From positions 49,126-113,125 of the forward strand of contig NZ_AZQP01000004.1 of assembly GCF_000601455.1 (NCBI RefSeq): 64,000 nt of DNA. Reading direction: 5' to 3'. Shown here one piece after another: positions 1-8,840 of the stretch; position 1 is the stretch's first letter, and every line of letters starts with the position of its first letter. The translations under genes were made by a program, and so were the position numbers. The DNA is from Fervidicella metallireducens AeB (lineage in GTDB: Bacteria; Bacillota; Clostridia; Clostridiales; Caloramatoraceae). The notes under the pieces were generated by a model. That model was not told the origin of the DNA. It did not search any database and saw only the letters and a program-made list of their open reading frames with translations.

Positions 1-1
1 A

Positions 2-3000
2 ACTTCCAAACTAATTGATTCTAATGGGATATCAAGGATAAAGTGGGTTAATATTAAGGACTTTACACCTTTAGAGATAGATTATGTTTTTACATTTACG
101 TTAAGAAGCAGTCTAACCTTTAAGAATGGAAGTAATGTACTCTTTGGATATTTATTTTCAGGTATAGCACTTAATGCAGAAGTAGACACTATGCCAAGGG
201 GTAACATAGACATAGGAAACGAAAAATATCAGGCAGAAAACCTTTTAAGCTTTAAAACTGCAAGATTTTCAGCGAAAATAAATCTTCCAGCAAAAGCACT
301 TAAAGGTGCAGGAACAGGGATAAATTTAAATGACTACACCCAAACTTATACAGCTAAATTTACTATAAATAATAACTTAACTTCAAAAACAATGACAGAT
401 GTGACAATTATTCTAGATGATGGTCTTAGAATTATTGGTGAAGTAACTGCAAATGGAACAGATGCATTGAAATTTCTGACACCAACTGTTGACATAATAT
501 ACATTGAAGATAAAAGATATACAAGATTGACATATAAAAATGTTTTGCTTTCAATTGGAAGTGAAACTTTTATTTATATTAATTTTGGAGTTTGGAATAG
601 ATATAATAACAATACAGGTTTAATTATTAATCATGGAACAACCTTAAATACACAGATTAAAATTGAGGGGGAAAATGAATTAATTGAAGAAAATGCTTAT
701 ACAAAGGCTATGGACATAATAATCGAAAAATCAGTTTCTCAAAGGATTACTGATGTAGGTCAGAAGGTTGATTTCACAATAAATTGTAAAACAGGTCAAT
801 ACTATACCTTTTCAGACATAAAAATCTTGGAAAAACTTCCAGATGGTTTATCCTATTCAGACAGTTCAAAGGAACCCTATTCCATAACAGTGGAGCCACA
901 GATAAAGGGTACTCTAATAATCTATAATATTGGAAATAAACCAGTGAATTTCAGTGAAACCATAGTTTTAAAGGCAATTGTAAATAAATATTACAGATTC
1001 AAAACTAAAGATGGAAATACAGTTGAAGTAGCAGCTTCAGACAGCTTTTATAATAAAATAGACCTTGAAGGGTTTAATGATGAACTTGAAATTAAAAATA
1101 ATGATTCTTCATCTTGTAGCTTGACAATTTCAGAACCAAATGCAAAAAAGATATTTTTGAATGCCTATTACAGGGATGGAACAAAAAAGAATATAAATGT
1201 ATTGGCGCCTAATGATTTGGCGGAATTTCAGCTGGAATATGATGCAACAACTACAGATGCAGTTCAGGATGATATCTGTATTGACGATTATTTTCCATTA
1301 TCTGTTGACCCAATCGCTGATATTGAATATACCTTTGAAGGATATATGCCGCCGGGAATTCAGCCCCTTTTGATTGAACCACATGGAGTAAGATTTAATT
1401 ATGGTAAAATACCAGGAAACTCTAAGTCAATAATTAAATTCAGAGCTTCGGTAGCAGGAGTTGGAATATCAGAAGAGAACATCAATCTGTTAAAAATTAA
1501 AGGAATTAATACAGATGGCTACTCATACAGCAAAAGGGATCAGATACAAATAAAAACAGGGGCACCAAACCTTATATTAACAAAAACAGTTTCAGGCCCA
1601 AATAAAAACGCAATAAAAAGCGGAGAAACTTATGTTTTTACAATTACATTAACTAACACAAATACCCTTGGTACAGAAACGGATGCCTTTAGTTTTCAAT
1701 TAAAAGATGAAATTTCAAATTACTTTATCTTAGATTCAGGCAGTGTAAAGTTAAGTGGAACAGGAGAATTTGCACAGATAGAAATATATGATACTGAAAT
1801 TAAACTGCCTATTTTAAAACTTTCACCAGGGCAATATGCTGCCATAAATTATTCAGTTAAGATAAAGGAAGGTATAGCACCAAATGTATCTATTTCTACA
1901 ACAGCAAGTAATACTAATCCTTATTCACAGTTATATAATCCTGCATTAAGTAATTATCAGTATTCTGGACTTAACAAATCAGCAGCTGTAACTATTAAGA
2001 CAGCAAATATTACAATGAATAAAACCACGAATACAGAAAACATCAGGGTAGGATCTGAGGTAAGATATCAGATAAATATTTCAGTTCCACAGGGAACAAA
2101 GGCATATAATCTAAACTTAAAAGATATTCTGCCAACAGGTCAGGTATATATTGGACCTGCAACTAAAGATGGAATAGAAATAACACCAACAGTAATTGGA
2201 AACAATATATTTTTCCCAGAAGAAACAATTGTTGATGCTCTGACAGTACAAAAAAATATAGTCTATGTTTTTAATGCAAAAATTGAAGATGTAAATAAAA
2301 ATGTTGGTTCAACGACTTCCACACAGGTCAATACTTCAACCTTAACATGGAGAACAGAGGCAGGAGGAGGAAGTATAAAAACTTTAAGCAGAAATTTAAC
2401 TGTAACTGTTAATCATCCAAATATCGTAATAAGTCTTTCAGGAAAGGAGTGGGGAGAAAGGTTTTACACAGGAATAATAAATACCTATAGTGATAGAGAA
2501 ATAAGACTAAGGTGTGAATTTACAAATAACAGTTCAGTTAAACTAATCGATGGTATCCTGGAAATTTTAATTGATGAGAAATATATATTTAAGTCAATAG
2601 ACGTAACATGGGCATGTAATGCCTATTTTGATAATGTAAATAGAAAAATAATTATTACAATTCAAGAGTTAAAATCTGGAGTAAGTGGATTTGTTGAATT
2701 TACATTAAGAACAATATCAGATTTAAGAGCTGGAACTGAGATATTAACTGTCACTAATGCAGCAAAATACAGAAATGATATTTCACCTAAAATATACTCT
2801 GGTGAATATTCCAATATCTTTGCAGCAAACCTTCCCCCAGGAGTTACCCTCCTGCCATTTATTACTGACAGAATAGACGATTCAACCTCTGTAAGGGTAA
2901 CACCAGTTGGCTCAACAGCAACAATAATAAATAATTTAATAAATTCAGGAAATGGTATAGATGATTACAAATTAACAATAGAAAAATCAGAAATAGACTA

Positions 3001-3211
3001 TTCACTTTTCATAGATAGAGAAAAAATACAGGAGGTCAGTAAAAATACAAAGGTTTCTATTGAACCTGATGAGCTTAAAAATGTGAAAAGACTTGAAATG
3101 AAACAAATAATAATTACAGCTTTTATACCATTTGACACACCCCTTAATAAAGTATTCAGGTTTATTGTAAATGTTAAATCAAAGACTATCCCTATCCAGA
3201 AAAAACAGTAA
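2..3211 (+). CDS. Large DUF11-type repeat surface protein, 5' end outside window
   Basis: The reading frame is open from base 2, so the gene begins left of the window; the first ATG inside (191) is internal and 63 codons precede it. About 1069 residues are visible. The protein is built of beta-sandwich units of the DUF11 / conserved-repeat type: typical unit openings such as IIIEKSVSQRITDVGQKVDF, LILTKTVSGPNKNAIKSGET and ITMNKTTNTENIRVGSEVRY recur. No LPXTG motif, SLH domain or membrane anchor is seen at the C-terminus. Such units usually make extended surface or matrix proteins. The next gene follows after 38 bases, so the two are probably co-transcribed. Location (cell wall or spore surface) cannot be decided without the missing N-terminus. 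Confidence 0.8.
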   Translation, partial: TSKLIDSNGISRIKWVNIKDFTPLEIDYVFTFTLRSSLTFKNGSNVLFGYLFSGIALNAEVDTMPRGNIDIGNEKYQAENLLSFKTARFSAKINLPAKALKGAGTGINLNDYTQTYTAKFTINNNLTSKTMTDVTIILDDGLRIIGEVTANGTDALKFLTPTVDIIYIEDKRYTRLTYKNVLLSIGSETFIYINFGVWNRYNNNTGLIINHGTTLNTQIKIEGENELIEENAYTKAMDIIIEKSVSQRITDVGQKVDFTINCKTGQYYTFSDIKILEKLPDGLSYSDSSKEPYSITVEPQIKGTLIIYNIGNKPVNFSETIVLKAIVNKYYRFKTKDGNTVEVAASDSFYNKIDLEGFNDELEIKNNDSSSCSLTISEPNAKKIFLNAYYRDGTKKNINVLAPNDLAEFQLEYDATTTDAVQDDICIDDYFPLSVDPIADIEYTFEGYMPPGIQPLLIEPHGVRFNYGKIPGNSKSIIKFRASVAGVGISEENINLLKIKGINTDGYSYSKRDQIQIKTGAPNLILTKTVSGPNKNAIKSGETYVFTITLTNTNTLGTETDAFSFQLKDEISNYFILDSGSVKLSGTGEFAQIEIYDTEIKLPILKLSPGQYAAINYSVKIKEGIAPNVSISTTASNTNPYSQLYNPALSNYQYSGLNKSAAVTIKTANITMNKTTNTENIRVGSEVRYQINISVPQGTKAYNLNLKDILPTGQVYIGPATKDGIEITPTVIGNNIFFPEETIVDALTVQKNIVYVFNAKIEDVNKNVGSTTSTQVNTSTLTWRTEAGGGSIKTLSRNLTVTVNHPNIVISLSGKEWGERFYTGIINTYSDREIRLRCEFTNNSSVKLIDGILEILIDEKYIFKSIDVTWACNAYFDNVNRKIIITIQELKSGVSGFVEFTLRTISDLRAGTEILTVTNAAKYRNDISPKIYSGEYSNIFAANLPPGVTLLPFITDRIDDSTSVRVTPVGSTATIINNLINSGNGIDDYKLTIEKSEIDYSLFIDREKIQEVSKNTKVSIEPDELKNVKRLEMKQIIITAFIPFDTPLNKVFRFIVNVKSKTIPIQKKQ

Positions 3212-3249
3212 CTAATCTAGATCCATTTATATAATTAGAGGTGATAATT

Positions 3250-5199
3250 ATGCCATTAAAAGCCTTTACACTCTTTGTTCCTAATAGGAGTCAGAACACA
3301 GTATCAGTAATCGACACCTTGAACAACAGGATACTCCAGACAATAACGGTTGGAGTTGGTCCATCCAATGTAGTTATGACATCAGATGGGAAAACAGCCA
3401 TAACCTTAAATACAGATGGTAACACACTTAGCTTTATTGATACAGAGAATTTCACAGTAAAAGACACTGTAGCAGTAGGTAATTCCCCAATAAATGCTGT
3501 GATTACTCCAGATGATAAATATATTTTTGTAATTAACCGTGATGATGAAACCATCTATAAGGTAAATATAAAATCAGCAGTTGTTGAAGCAACTTTGCCT
3601 CTGGGTTTCAGGCCGACAAGGATAACTATGAAAAGTGATGGAAGCGTAATATATACTGCGGGTATTAACGGTAATAATATCTGTGTAATTGATGCTGCAA
3701 CATGTTCCATCATAACAAGAATAAGACTTCCACAGCAGATTAATTATGTACCGGTTGGACTTAAGCTGACACCAGATGACAGTGTATTGATATATGTAAG
3801 CTCATCCTCTCCAATGATACTTGCAGTTGATACAACAACAAATCAGGTTGCACAGCCTGTTTATAGTGTAAATTCCCAGATGTTTATTCCACAGGATGTT
3901 GTGATATCAAGTGACGGTAAAAATGCCTTTGTTGTTGGAATAAGTAAAACAGCAGGATTGATAATGAAGTTCAAAACATCCCTTCCACTTGGTTTATCAG
4001 GCAGCAAGTATATTTTCTCAATACCATATAAAGTAAATATTAGCAGGGATGAAAAATACCTCATAACATCTAATACCACCTCAAGAAATGTATATATTTT
4101 CGATATAAATAATTTAGAGAATTATACACCCATTTATACAGGAGGAACTCCCTCAGATATAATAAATGATTTAACACAAAACATGATCTATATTGTAAAT
4201 AAAGGTCTTGAAGAAGTAACATGTATAAGCACTGAAACCAAAACCATATTTACAAGCTATCCAGTTGGGCAGAACCCTTCAACACCAGCAGGAGCAGTTA
4301 TAAACGTGCCTGTTCCACCTTATCTTATAACTAAAAGACCTTATTATACTGAAACTGAAGGATTTAATATATTATCCGGGCAAAAAATAATAAAAGATGT
4401 TGTATTAAATAAAGTCCAAGGCACACCAGGGATTATTCAGGGGACAGTTCTTGATAGTTACAATTTCCCAGTTAAGGGTGCTTCAGTGTTCATTAGAACT
4501 GAAGATGGGCATGTTTTTGATAAGGTAAGTACCTCTGATACAGGAACTTATTCCTTTTCATTGGTAAAAATGGAAGAGGAATATGAAATAATTGTTTCTT
4601 CACCGGATTTTCATTATTCAAAGGAAAGTGTTGTTGAAGTAGAACCTGGAACCGTTAAAATTCTTGATTTTAAGCTTGACGAAGATGTATTTTCAACAAA
4701 GGGTGTTATATCTGGCTGTGTATTAAATGAAAATGGAGATTCAATAGAAAATGCAGTAATAAATGTTTTTAAAATAGATCAGGGATATCCACCAATATTT
4801 AAAGGACACGCATTTACGAATAACAGTGGAGAGTTTTATATCCCGCTTTTAGAAAGAGGTGGATATGCTGTAATTCAGGTAAAAAATGGATATCTTCCAA
4901 ATGAAAGTTTAGTAATCATAGACAAAGAGGGACAGGTAACAACTGTTACAAATAAACTTACAATAGATCCATCGAACCCATCAGCAGAAGTTTCTGGAAC
5001 AATAAGATATGAAGATGGAAATGTAGCAGCAAATGCAACTGTTGAGCTTTATATAATTGAGGGGAACAAAGAATATCTATACTCAAATCAAAGAACAGAT
5101 GAAAATGGGAGGTATAGTTTTACAAAATTAAAACCAGGAACTTACTTCCTTGAAATATTTAAGATGATAAACGAAGGACCAGATGGTATGCCTGTTTAA
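3250..5199 (+). CDS. YVTN beta-propeller protein with three carboxypeptidase-regulatory-like domains
   Basis: A 649-residue protein. Residues 1 to about 345 form a YVTN-type beta-propeller with repeated units (SVIDTLNNRILQTITVGVGP, FIDTENFTVKDTVAVGNSP). Three CnaB / carboxypeptidase-regulatory-like beta-sandwiches follow at about 396-480, 483-570 and 578-649, each with a GxVxD...GxPVxGAxV...T...GxYxF pattern. There is no signal peptide or anchor. I chose ATG 3250 because the GTG at 3241 lies inside the ribosome binding site AGAGGTGA. It likely shares an operon with the DUF11-type gene upstream. The architecture suggests a structural or adhesive surface protein; no enzymatic residues are evident. 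Lack of an export signal would fit a mother-cell-made spore surface protein, which is inference. Confidence 0.85.
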   Translation: MPLKAFTLFVPNRSQNTVSVIDTLNNRILQTITVGVGPSNVVMTSDGKTAITLNTDGNTLSFIDTENFTVKDTVAVGNSPINAVITPDDKYIFVINRDDETIYKVNIKSAVVEATLPLGFRPTRITMKSDGSVIYTAGINGNNICVIDAATCSIITRIRLPQQINYVPVGLKLTPDDSVLIYVSSSSPMILAVDTTTNQVAQPVYSVNSQMFIPQDVVISSDGKNAFVVGISKTAGLIMKFKTSLPLGLSGSKYIFSIPYKVNISRDEKYLITSNTTSRNVYIFDINNLENYTPIYTGGTPSDIINDLTQNMIYIVNKGLEEVTCISTETKTIFTSYPVGQNPSTPAGAVINVPVPPYLITKRPYYTETEGFNILSGQKIIKDVVLNKVQGTPGIIQGTVLDSYNFPVKGASVFIRTEDGHVFDKVSTSDTGTYSFSLVKMEEEYEIIVSSPDFHYSKESVVEVEPGTVKILDFKLDEDVFSTKGVISGCVLNENGDSIENAVINVFKIDQGYPPIFKGHAFTNNSGEFYIPLLERGGYAVIQVKNGYLPNESLVIIDKEGQVTTVTNKLTIDPSNPSAEVSGTIRYEDGNVAANATVELYIIEGNKEYLYSNQRTDENGRYSFTKLKPGTYFLEIFKMINEGPDGMPV

Positions 5200-5205
5200 A
5201 TAAAG

Positions 5206-5240
5206 ACATCCCTGCAGTAAATAATTGGCTGCAGGGATGT
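5206..5240. terminator. Convergent inverted repeat between 3' ends
   Basis: Perfect 12-bp arms ACATCCCTGCAG (5206-5217) and CTGCAGGGATGT (5229-5240) with an 11-nt loop sit between the stop codons of two convergent genes. The flanks are A/T-rich without a clean T-tract on the plus strand, so it may serve the minus-strand gene better. Confidence 0.65.
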
Positions 5241-5243
5241 AGA

Positions 5244-5798
5244 TTAAATATTAAAAATATCTTTTAAACCAATTGATAAATCTTCAAATATACTGGACTT
5301 TACAATGTCATCCTTAGAATATAGTGTTGGCTCAGAGTAAAAATTACTTTCTTGTAAAGAGAATATTTCAACGGTTTTATTCTTAGGAGATATTATCCAA
5401 TATTCCTTTACACCAAATCTCATGTATAAATCCATTTTTTCTATATAATCCTTAGAAGAAGTAGATGGAGATAAGACTTCAACTACCAAATGTGGTATAC
5501 CAATATAATTATTTTCTGTCAGACCACTTTTATCACAAATAACGGTTAAATCAGGCTGAACCCTGTGTTTTTCAAACTGGTTCTGAAAAATTACATCAAA
5601 GGGAGCAACAAAATGTCTACAATCCTTTCCTTTAAAATATATTCCCAGTTCAGTAGACAAATTAGTGACAATAGTCTGATGAATCACAGAAGGGGCAGAT
5701 AACATATAGACCTTCCCGTTTATAAATTCCAGATTATCATTTTCATTATCTAAACTTAGAAATTCTTCATAGGTCATAGGTTTTTCTAAAGGAAACAT
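5244..5798 (-). CDS. Uma2 family (DUF820) endonuclease-like protein
   Basis: A 184-residue protein of the Uma2 / DUF820 family, which adopts a PD-(D/E)XK nuclease fold. The family core is visible: MTYEEFLSLDNE at the N-terminus, FEFINGKVY-like LEFINGKVYML, PDLTVICD, then VVEVLSPST (the E of the PD-ExK set) and KMDLYMRFGVKEYWIISP. Length is normal for the family. The start is preceded by AAAGGAGATGA. It stands alone, transcribed against its neighbours. Biological role of Uma2 proteins is poorly known; they are common in cyanobacteria and many Firmicutes and are not by themselves evidence for a mobile element. I see no transposase near it. Confidence 0.88.
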   Translation of the reverse strand: MFPLEKPMTYEEFLSLDNENDNLEFINGKVYMLSAPSVIHQTIVTNLSTELGIYFKGKDCRHFVAPFDVIFQNQFEKHRVQPDLTVICDKSGLTENNYIGIPHLVVEVLSPSTSSKDYIEKMDLYMRFGVKEYWIISPKNKTVEIFSLQESNFYSEPTLYSKDDIVKSSIFEDLSIGLKDIFNI

Positions 5799-5892
5799 TT
5801 ATAATCATCTCCTTTCAAGGGTTTTATTTATTATAACATTCATTGAAAAATGTTCCAAGTAGCCTGACTGCATATTATGAGTCAGACATTTA

Positions 5893-5921
5893 AACAAAAT
5901 GTCAGGGGCAGTCATATAATA
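5893..5921 (+). promoter_or_regulatory. Possible mother-cell (sigma-K/E-like) promoter
   Basis: AAC (5893-5895) lies 17 nt before CATATAATA (5913-5921), matching the sigma-K pattern mACm -N16/17- CATAnnnTA. It is about 30 nt upstream of the ATG at 5950. The motif is short and the DNA is AT-rich, so chance occurrence is possible. Confidence 0.4.
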
Positions 5922-5949
5922 TAAAAGAGAAAAAACGCAGGTGATACCA

Positions 5950-6756
5950 ATGTTTGAAGATAAATTTCATATTTCAAAAACCACTGAAATAATAGATAAT
6001 TTTTATGAGGAAAGGTTAGATTTAAAATTAAGCAATAAAAAATACTGTTTATTGAAGGGGATAGTAAAGGATAATACAACTGATTATCCTCTTTATGAAG
6101 TATGTATAAAAATAACAGATTGCAGAAACAATCCAATAGTCCATTTATTTACGGATTCAAAGGGATTCTTTGAAATAAGATATCCTTTTCCAGAACAGAT
6201 AAAAGTTATTGCCGCAAAATCAGGTTTTAAAACATATTCCAGTGACTGTATATCCATTGAAGAATACGGAAAAATCCTGAACATTAGATTGCAGCCGATT
6301 AAAAATGAGGAAAATATAATAATTGGCTCAGTAAAAGACCAGTGCCAAAAGCCTGGAGCATTTGTTAAGATAACACTAACATCTTTAATTCAGAAAGACA
6401 AAATCTATGAAACCTATTCCAATCAACAAGGGATGTATGTTTTTAAGGGAATAGAAAATGGCGTTTACAAAATGATTTTCAATTCACCCTTTTATTATCC
6501 CTATTATTGTTTTCTTGAAATTAATAGATGTTTGAGAATATATAATTTAGACACAATTTATCTTAAATTCAGGAATTTAAAGGGGACCATAAACGGTATT
6601 ATCTGTGATGATGGTATAGGAATTGAAGATGCATTAGTAGTTTTGATAAATGCAAATATAAATAAGGCCATTGATTTTACTTATACAAATTCAGAAGGGG
6701 TATATCTTTTTTACAATCTGCCTATTGGTAAATACTATGTATTAGCAAAAAAATAA
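5950..6756 (+). CDS. Triple carboxypeptidase-regulatory-like domain protein
   Basis: A 268-residue protein consisting of a short N-terminal tail and three beta-sandwich domains of the carboxypeptidase-regulatory / CnaB type, opening with LKGIVKDNTTDYPLYEVCIK, IIIGSVKDQCQKPGAFVKI and TINGIICDDGIGIEDALVVL. Each carries the family's T...G.Y.F turn (TDSKGFFEI, SNQQGMYVF, TNSEGVYLF). No signal peptide. ATG 5950 is chosen because GTG 5941 overlaps the ribosome binding site CAGGTGA. It resembles the C-terminal half of the YVTN protein upstream, suggesting a shared structural role. A sigma-K-like box precedes it. A spore-surface role is inference. Confidence 0.75.
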   Translation: MFEDKFHISKTTEIIDNFYEERLDLKLSNKKYCLLKGIVKDNTTDYPLYEVCIKITDCRNNPIVHLFTDSKGFFEIRYPFPEQIKVIAAKSGFKTYSSDCISIEEYGKILNIRLQPIKNEENIIIGSVKDQCQKPGAFVKITLTSLIQKDKIYETYSNQQGMYVFKGIENGVYKMIFNSPFYYPYYCFLEINRCLRIYNLDTIYLKFRNLKGTINGIICDDGIGIEDALVVLINANINKAIDFTYTNSEGVYLFYNLPIGKYYVLAKK

Positions 6757-6809
6757 AAGCCTGCAAATCTACAGCAGCTGAAAATGCAGCTGTTGGATAG
6801 CAGGCTTTT
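6755..6809. terminator. Bidirectional terminator
   Basis: Outer arms AAAAGCCTGC (6755-6764) and GCAGGCTTTT (6800-6809) enclose a second small hairpin (CAGCTG pairs). It sits between convergent genes and has A/T runs on both sides, as expected for a shared terminator. Confidence 0.8.
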
Positions 6810-6836
6810 GATATTAAATAGATTTCTTTTAAAGAG

Positions 6837-7358
6837 TTATTTTTGCGACATCAGCTTATGAACTAAATTTTTAAACTTAAGCCACTCATTTTCATCTATC
6901 ATCATCTTAGGACAATCTTTTCCTGTTATGTCATAATGCCTATACATATTATTTACTGTAAGCTTATATTTTTTCAGTAGAAATGCAGCAAGTTCTGCAG
7001 TATTGTTATAGGTTTTAGCCCAGTTACCGTCAGAGTTAACACACATCTCTATCCCTATTAGAAAATAATTAGGACTATAAACTCCCTCCTTAAGACTGTT
7101 TCCTGCTCTTGTGTAAGAAGCCGCACCTACATGATATGCAATCTCATCATCAGGAATACATTGAACTATTGTTTTATCATCAACAACGTAATGTGCTGAG
7201 GCAGCTCTGGTTGTGGTGTTAAAATAGTTTCTGTTTGCCACGGCATTTGCACCTTTACCAGTGTTGGCAGTCCAATGTATAACAATACCCTTAAGTTTAA
7301 GGATTTTCTTTTTTGGTCTGTTTTGATTTGTTAAAAGCATCTTTGTTATTGGTAACAT
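6837..7358 (-). CDS. N-acetylmuramoyl-L-alanine amidase (Amidase_2)
   Basis: A 173-residue single-domain amidase of the Amidase_2 / T7-lysozyme-like zinc family, cutting the MurNAc-L-Ala bond of peptidoglycan. Zinc ligands are visible: His28 in VIHWTANTG, and the His and Cys of RHYDITGKDCP near the C-terminus. SAHYVVDDKTIVQCIPDDEIAYH and IGIEMCVNSDG are typical family blocks. No signal peptide and no separate wall-binding domain, so it resembles mother-cell-lysis or phage-type amidases. The start at 7358 has GAGGTG six bases upstream; a GTG at 7367 lies inside that site. No phage genes are nearby. It shares a divergent intergenic region with the aminomutase gene. Confidence 0.9.
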   Translation of the reverse strand: MLPITKMLLTNQNRPKKKILKLKGIVIHWTANTGKGANAVANRNYFNTTTRAASAHYVVDDKTIVQCIPDDEIAYHVGAASYTRAGNSLKEGVYSPNYFLIGIEMCVNSDGNWAKTYNNTAELAAFLLKKYKLTVNNMYRHYDITGKDCPKMMIDENEWLKFKNLVHKLMSQK

Positions 7359-7387
7359 ATGCATCACCTCAATTCATAATATTAATC

Positions 7388-7403
7388 AACAATAAATATT
7401 GTT
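7388..7403. promoter_or_regulatory. Inverted repeat in divergent intergenic region
   Basis: AACAATA-AA-TATTGTT is a perfect 7-bp inverted repeat with a 2-nt centre, between the amidase and aminomutase genes. It could be an operator for either; no regulator is known for it. Confidence 0.35.
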
Positions 7404-7489
7404 CCATGATTAAAACTTAATAGATTTATTAATTTCGAATTTACCATAAACACTGAACATATAATATTTTAAATGAGGTGGTTAGGGGG

Positions 7490-8764
7490 ATGAATATGGA
7501 AAAACTTAACAAAAGAAAGGCTGCTTTAGACAGGGCTGAGGAGTTAAAGGGTAGAATAGAAGAATATTTAAAAGTTAAGGACAAGATACCAAATGGAACA
7601 GCAGATTATCAGGAAGAAAAGATAAAAGAAAAAAGGAGAAAAATACTTTCTCTATTCAATGCTGATGAAGAAGATTGGAATGACTGGAGATGGCATTTTA
7701 GGAATCAAATCAGGGATATAGAGACACTATCAAAAATAATATCCTTAACTTCCCAGGAGATAGAGGAGATTAAAAAGGTACAGAAATTATATAGATGGGC
7801 AATTTCTCCATATTATGCTTCCCTTATGGATGATGATAGATTTAATCCAGTCAGGCTTCAATGTGTTCCAAGTCTTTTAGAGCTTAATCATGAGGGATGT
7901 TTAGACCCAATGGCAGAGGAATATACAAATCCTGCAGGCTCAATTACAAGGAGATATCCCGACAGACTTATAATTAATGCAACAAATGTGTGTGCATCCT
8001 ACTGCAGACATTGTCAGAGAAGAAGAAATATCGGCTCAGTTGATAAGCATAAATCAAAGGCGATATTAGAGGAGTCCATTGAATATATAAAAAACAATCC
8101 TGAAATAAGAGATGTTTTAATTACAGGTGGAGATCCTTTAACCATGTCTGACTCAACTATAGACTGGCTTTTAGGGGAGATACACAAAATTCCAACAGTA
8201 GACTATATTAGAATAGGTACAAGGGTTTTAGTAACACTTCCACAGAGGATAACGTCAAATCTTATGCAGATATTAAAAAAACATTCACCTATATATATAA
8301 ATACACAATTCAATCATCCTCTAGAAATCACAAGGGAATCAAAGGAAGCATGCGAAAAACTGGCTTCCATCGGCATACCTTTAGGGAACCAGTCTGTACT
8401 GTTAAATGGAGTAAACAACGATAAATATGTAATGAGGCTTTTAAATCAGGAATTACTAAAGTGTAAGGTAAGACCATACTATATGTTCCATGCAAAATAT
8501 ATATCAGGCACAACACATTTTAATACCTCAATAGACGATGGAATCGAAATTATGGAATATCTAAGGGGATATACATCAGGACTTGCAATACCCACATATG
8601 TAATAAATGCACCAAATGGAAATGGAAAAGTTCCTGTTTTGCCTGAATATGTAATATCAAGGGGTAAGGATTATGTAAAAATAAGGACATGGGAAGGAAA
8701 GTTTTTTGATTATCCTAATTTCTGTACAAAAAATATTAAGGGCTTGTATGAAGATAAAGAATAA
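7490..8764 (+). CDS. eam: Glutamate 2,3-aminomutase (radical SAM, PLP)
   Basis: A 424-residue KamA-family radical-SAM enzyme. The 4Fe-4S motif is CASYCRHC (Cys168, Cys172, Cys175) and the PLP lysine is Lys380 in NGNGK. Lysine 2,3-aminomutase holds its substrate with two aspartates spaced 37 residues apart; here these positions are Lys336 (FHAKYISG) and Asn373 (VINAPNG), the substitution known for glutamate 2,3-aminomutase of Clostridium difficile. It should therefore convert L-glutamate to beta-glutamate, a compatible solute. ATG 7490 has GAGGTGG eight bases upstream; ATG 7496 is an alternative. A CATATAATA box lies at 7458-7466, overlapping a possible sigma-A -10. It is monocistronic. Confidence 0.9.
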   Translation: MNMEKLNKRKAALDRAEELKGRIEEYLKVKDKIPNGTADYQEEKIKEKRRKILSLFNADEEDWNDWRWHFRNQIRDIETLSKIISLTSQEIEEIKKVQKLYRWAISPYYASLMDDDRFNPVRLQCVPSLLELNHEGCLDPMAEEYTNPAGSITRRYPDRLIINATNVCASYCRHCQRRRNIGSVDKHKSKAILEESIEYIKNNPEIRDVLITGGDPLTMSDSTIDWLLGEIHKIPTVDYIRIGTRVLVTLPQRITSNLMQILKKHSPIYINTQFNHPLEITRESKEACEKLASIGIPLGNQSVLLNGVNNDKYVMRLLNQELLKCKVRPYYMFHAKYISGTTHFNTSIDDGIEIMEYLRGYTSGLAIPTYVINAPNGNGKVPVLPEYVISRGKDYVKIRTWEGKFFDYPNFCTKNIKGLYEDKE

Positions 8765-8789
8765 ATTCATTTTATAGTTTCCAACAATA

Positions 8790-8840
8790 ATTAAGTGTCC
8801 CCAGAATTATAAGTGTCCCCAGAATTAATTCTGAGGACTA
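8790..8840. repeat. Two direct GTGTCCCC repeats plus palindrome
   Basis: AAGTGTCCCCAGAATTA occurs twice in tandem 18 bases apart; the second copy runs into a palindrome CAGAATTAATTCTG that straddles the stop codon of the minus-strand gene. The palindrome may act in termination between the convergent genes. The GTCCCC core resembles GGGACAGT elements at about 22730, 32947-33014 and 42313. Confidence 0.6.

Noticed and set aside
3241..3249. GTG start for the YVTN protein (same case at 5941, 7367 and 25570)
   Set aside because: In each case the GTG is part of the AGGTG ribosome binding site and an ATG follows at normal spacing.
5244..5798. Uma2 protein as a transposon or defence island marker
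   Set aside because: No transposase, restriction or other defence gene adjoins it; the family is widespread as isolated genes.
6837..7358. Prophage endolysin
   Set aside because: No holin, tail, integrase or other phage gene lies near; a chromosomal amidase is the simpler reading.
7490..8764. Lysine 2,3-aminomutase
   Set aside because: The two substrate-binding aspartates of lysine aminomutase are Lys336 and Asn373 here, the pattern of the glutamate enzyme.
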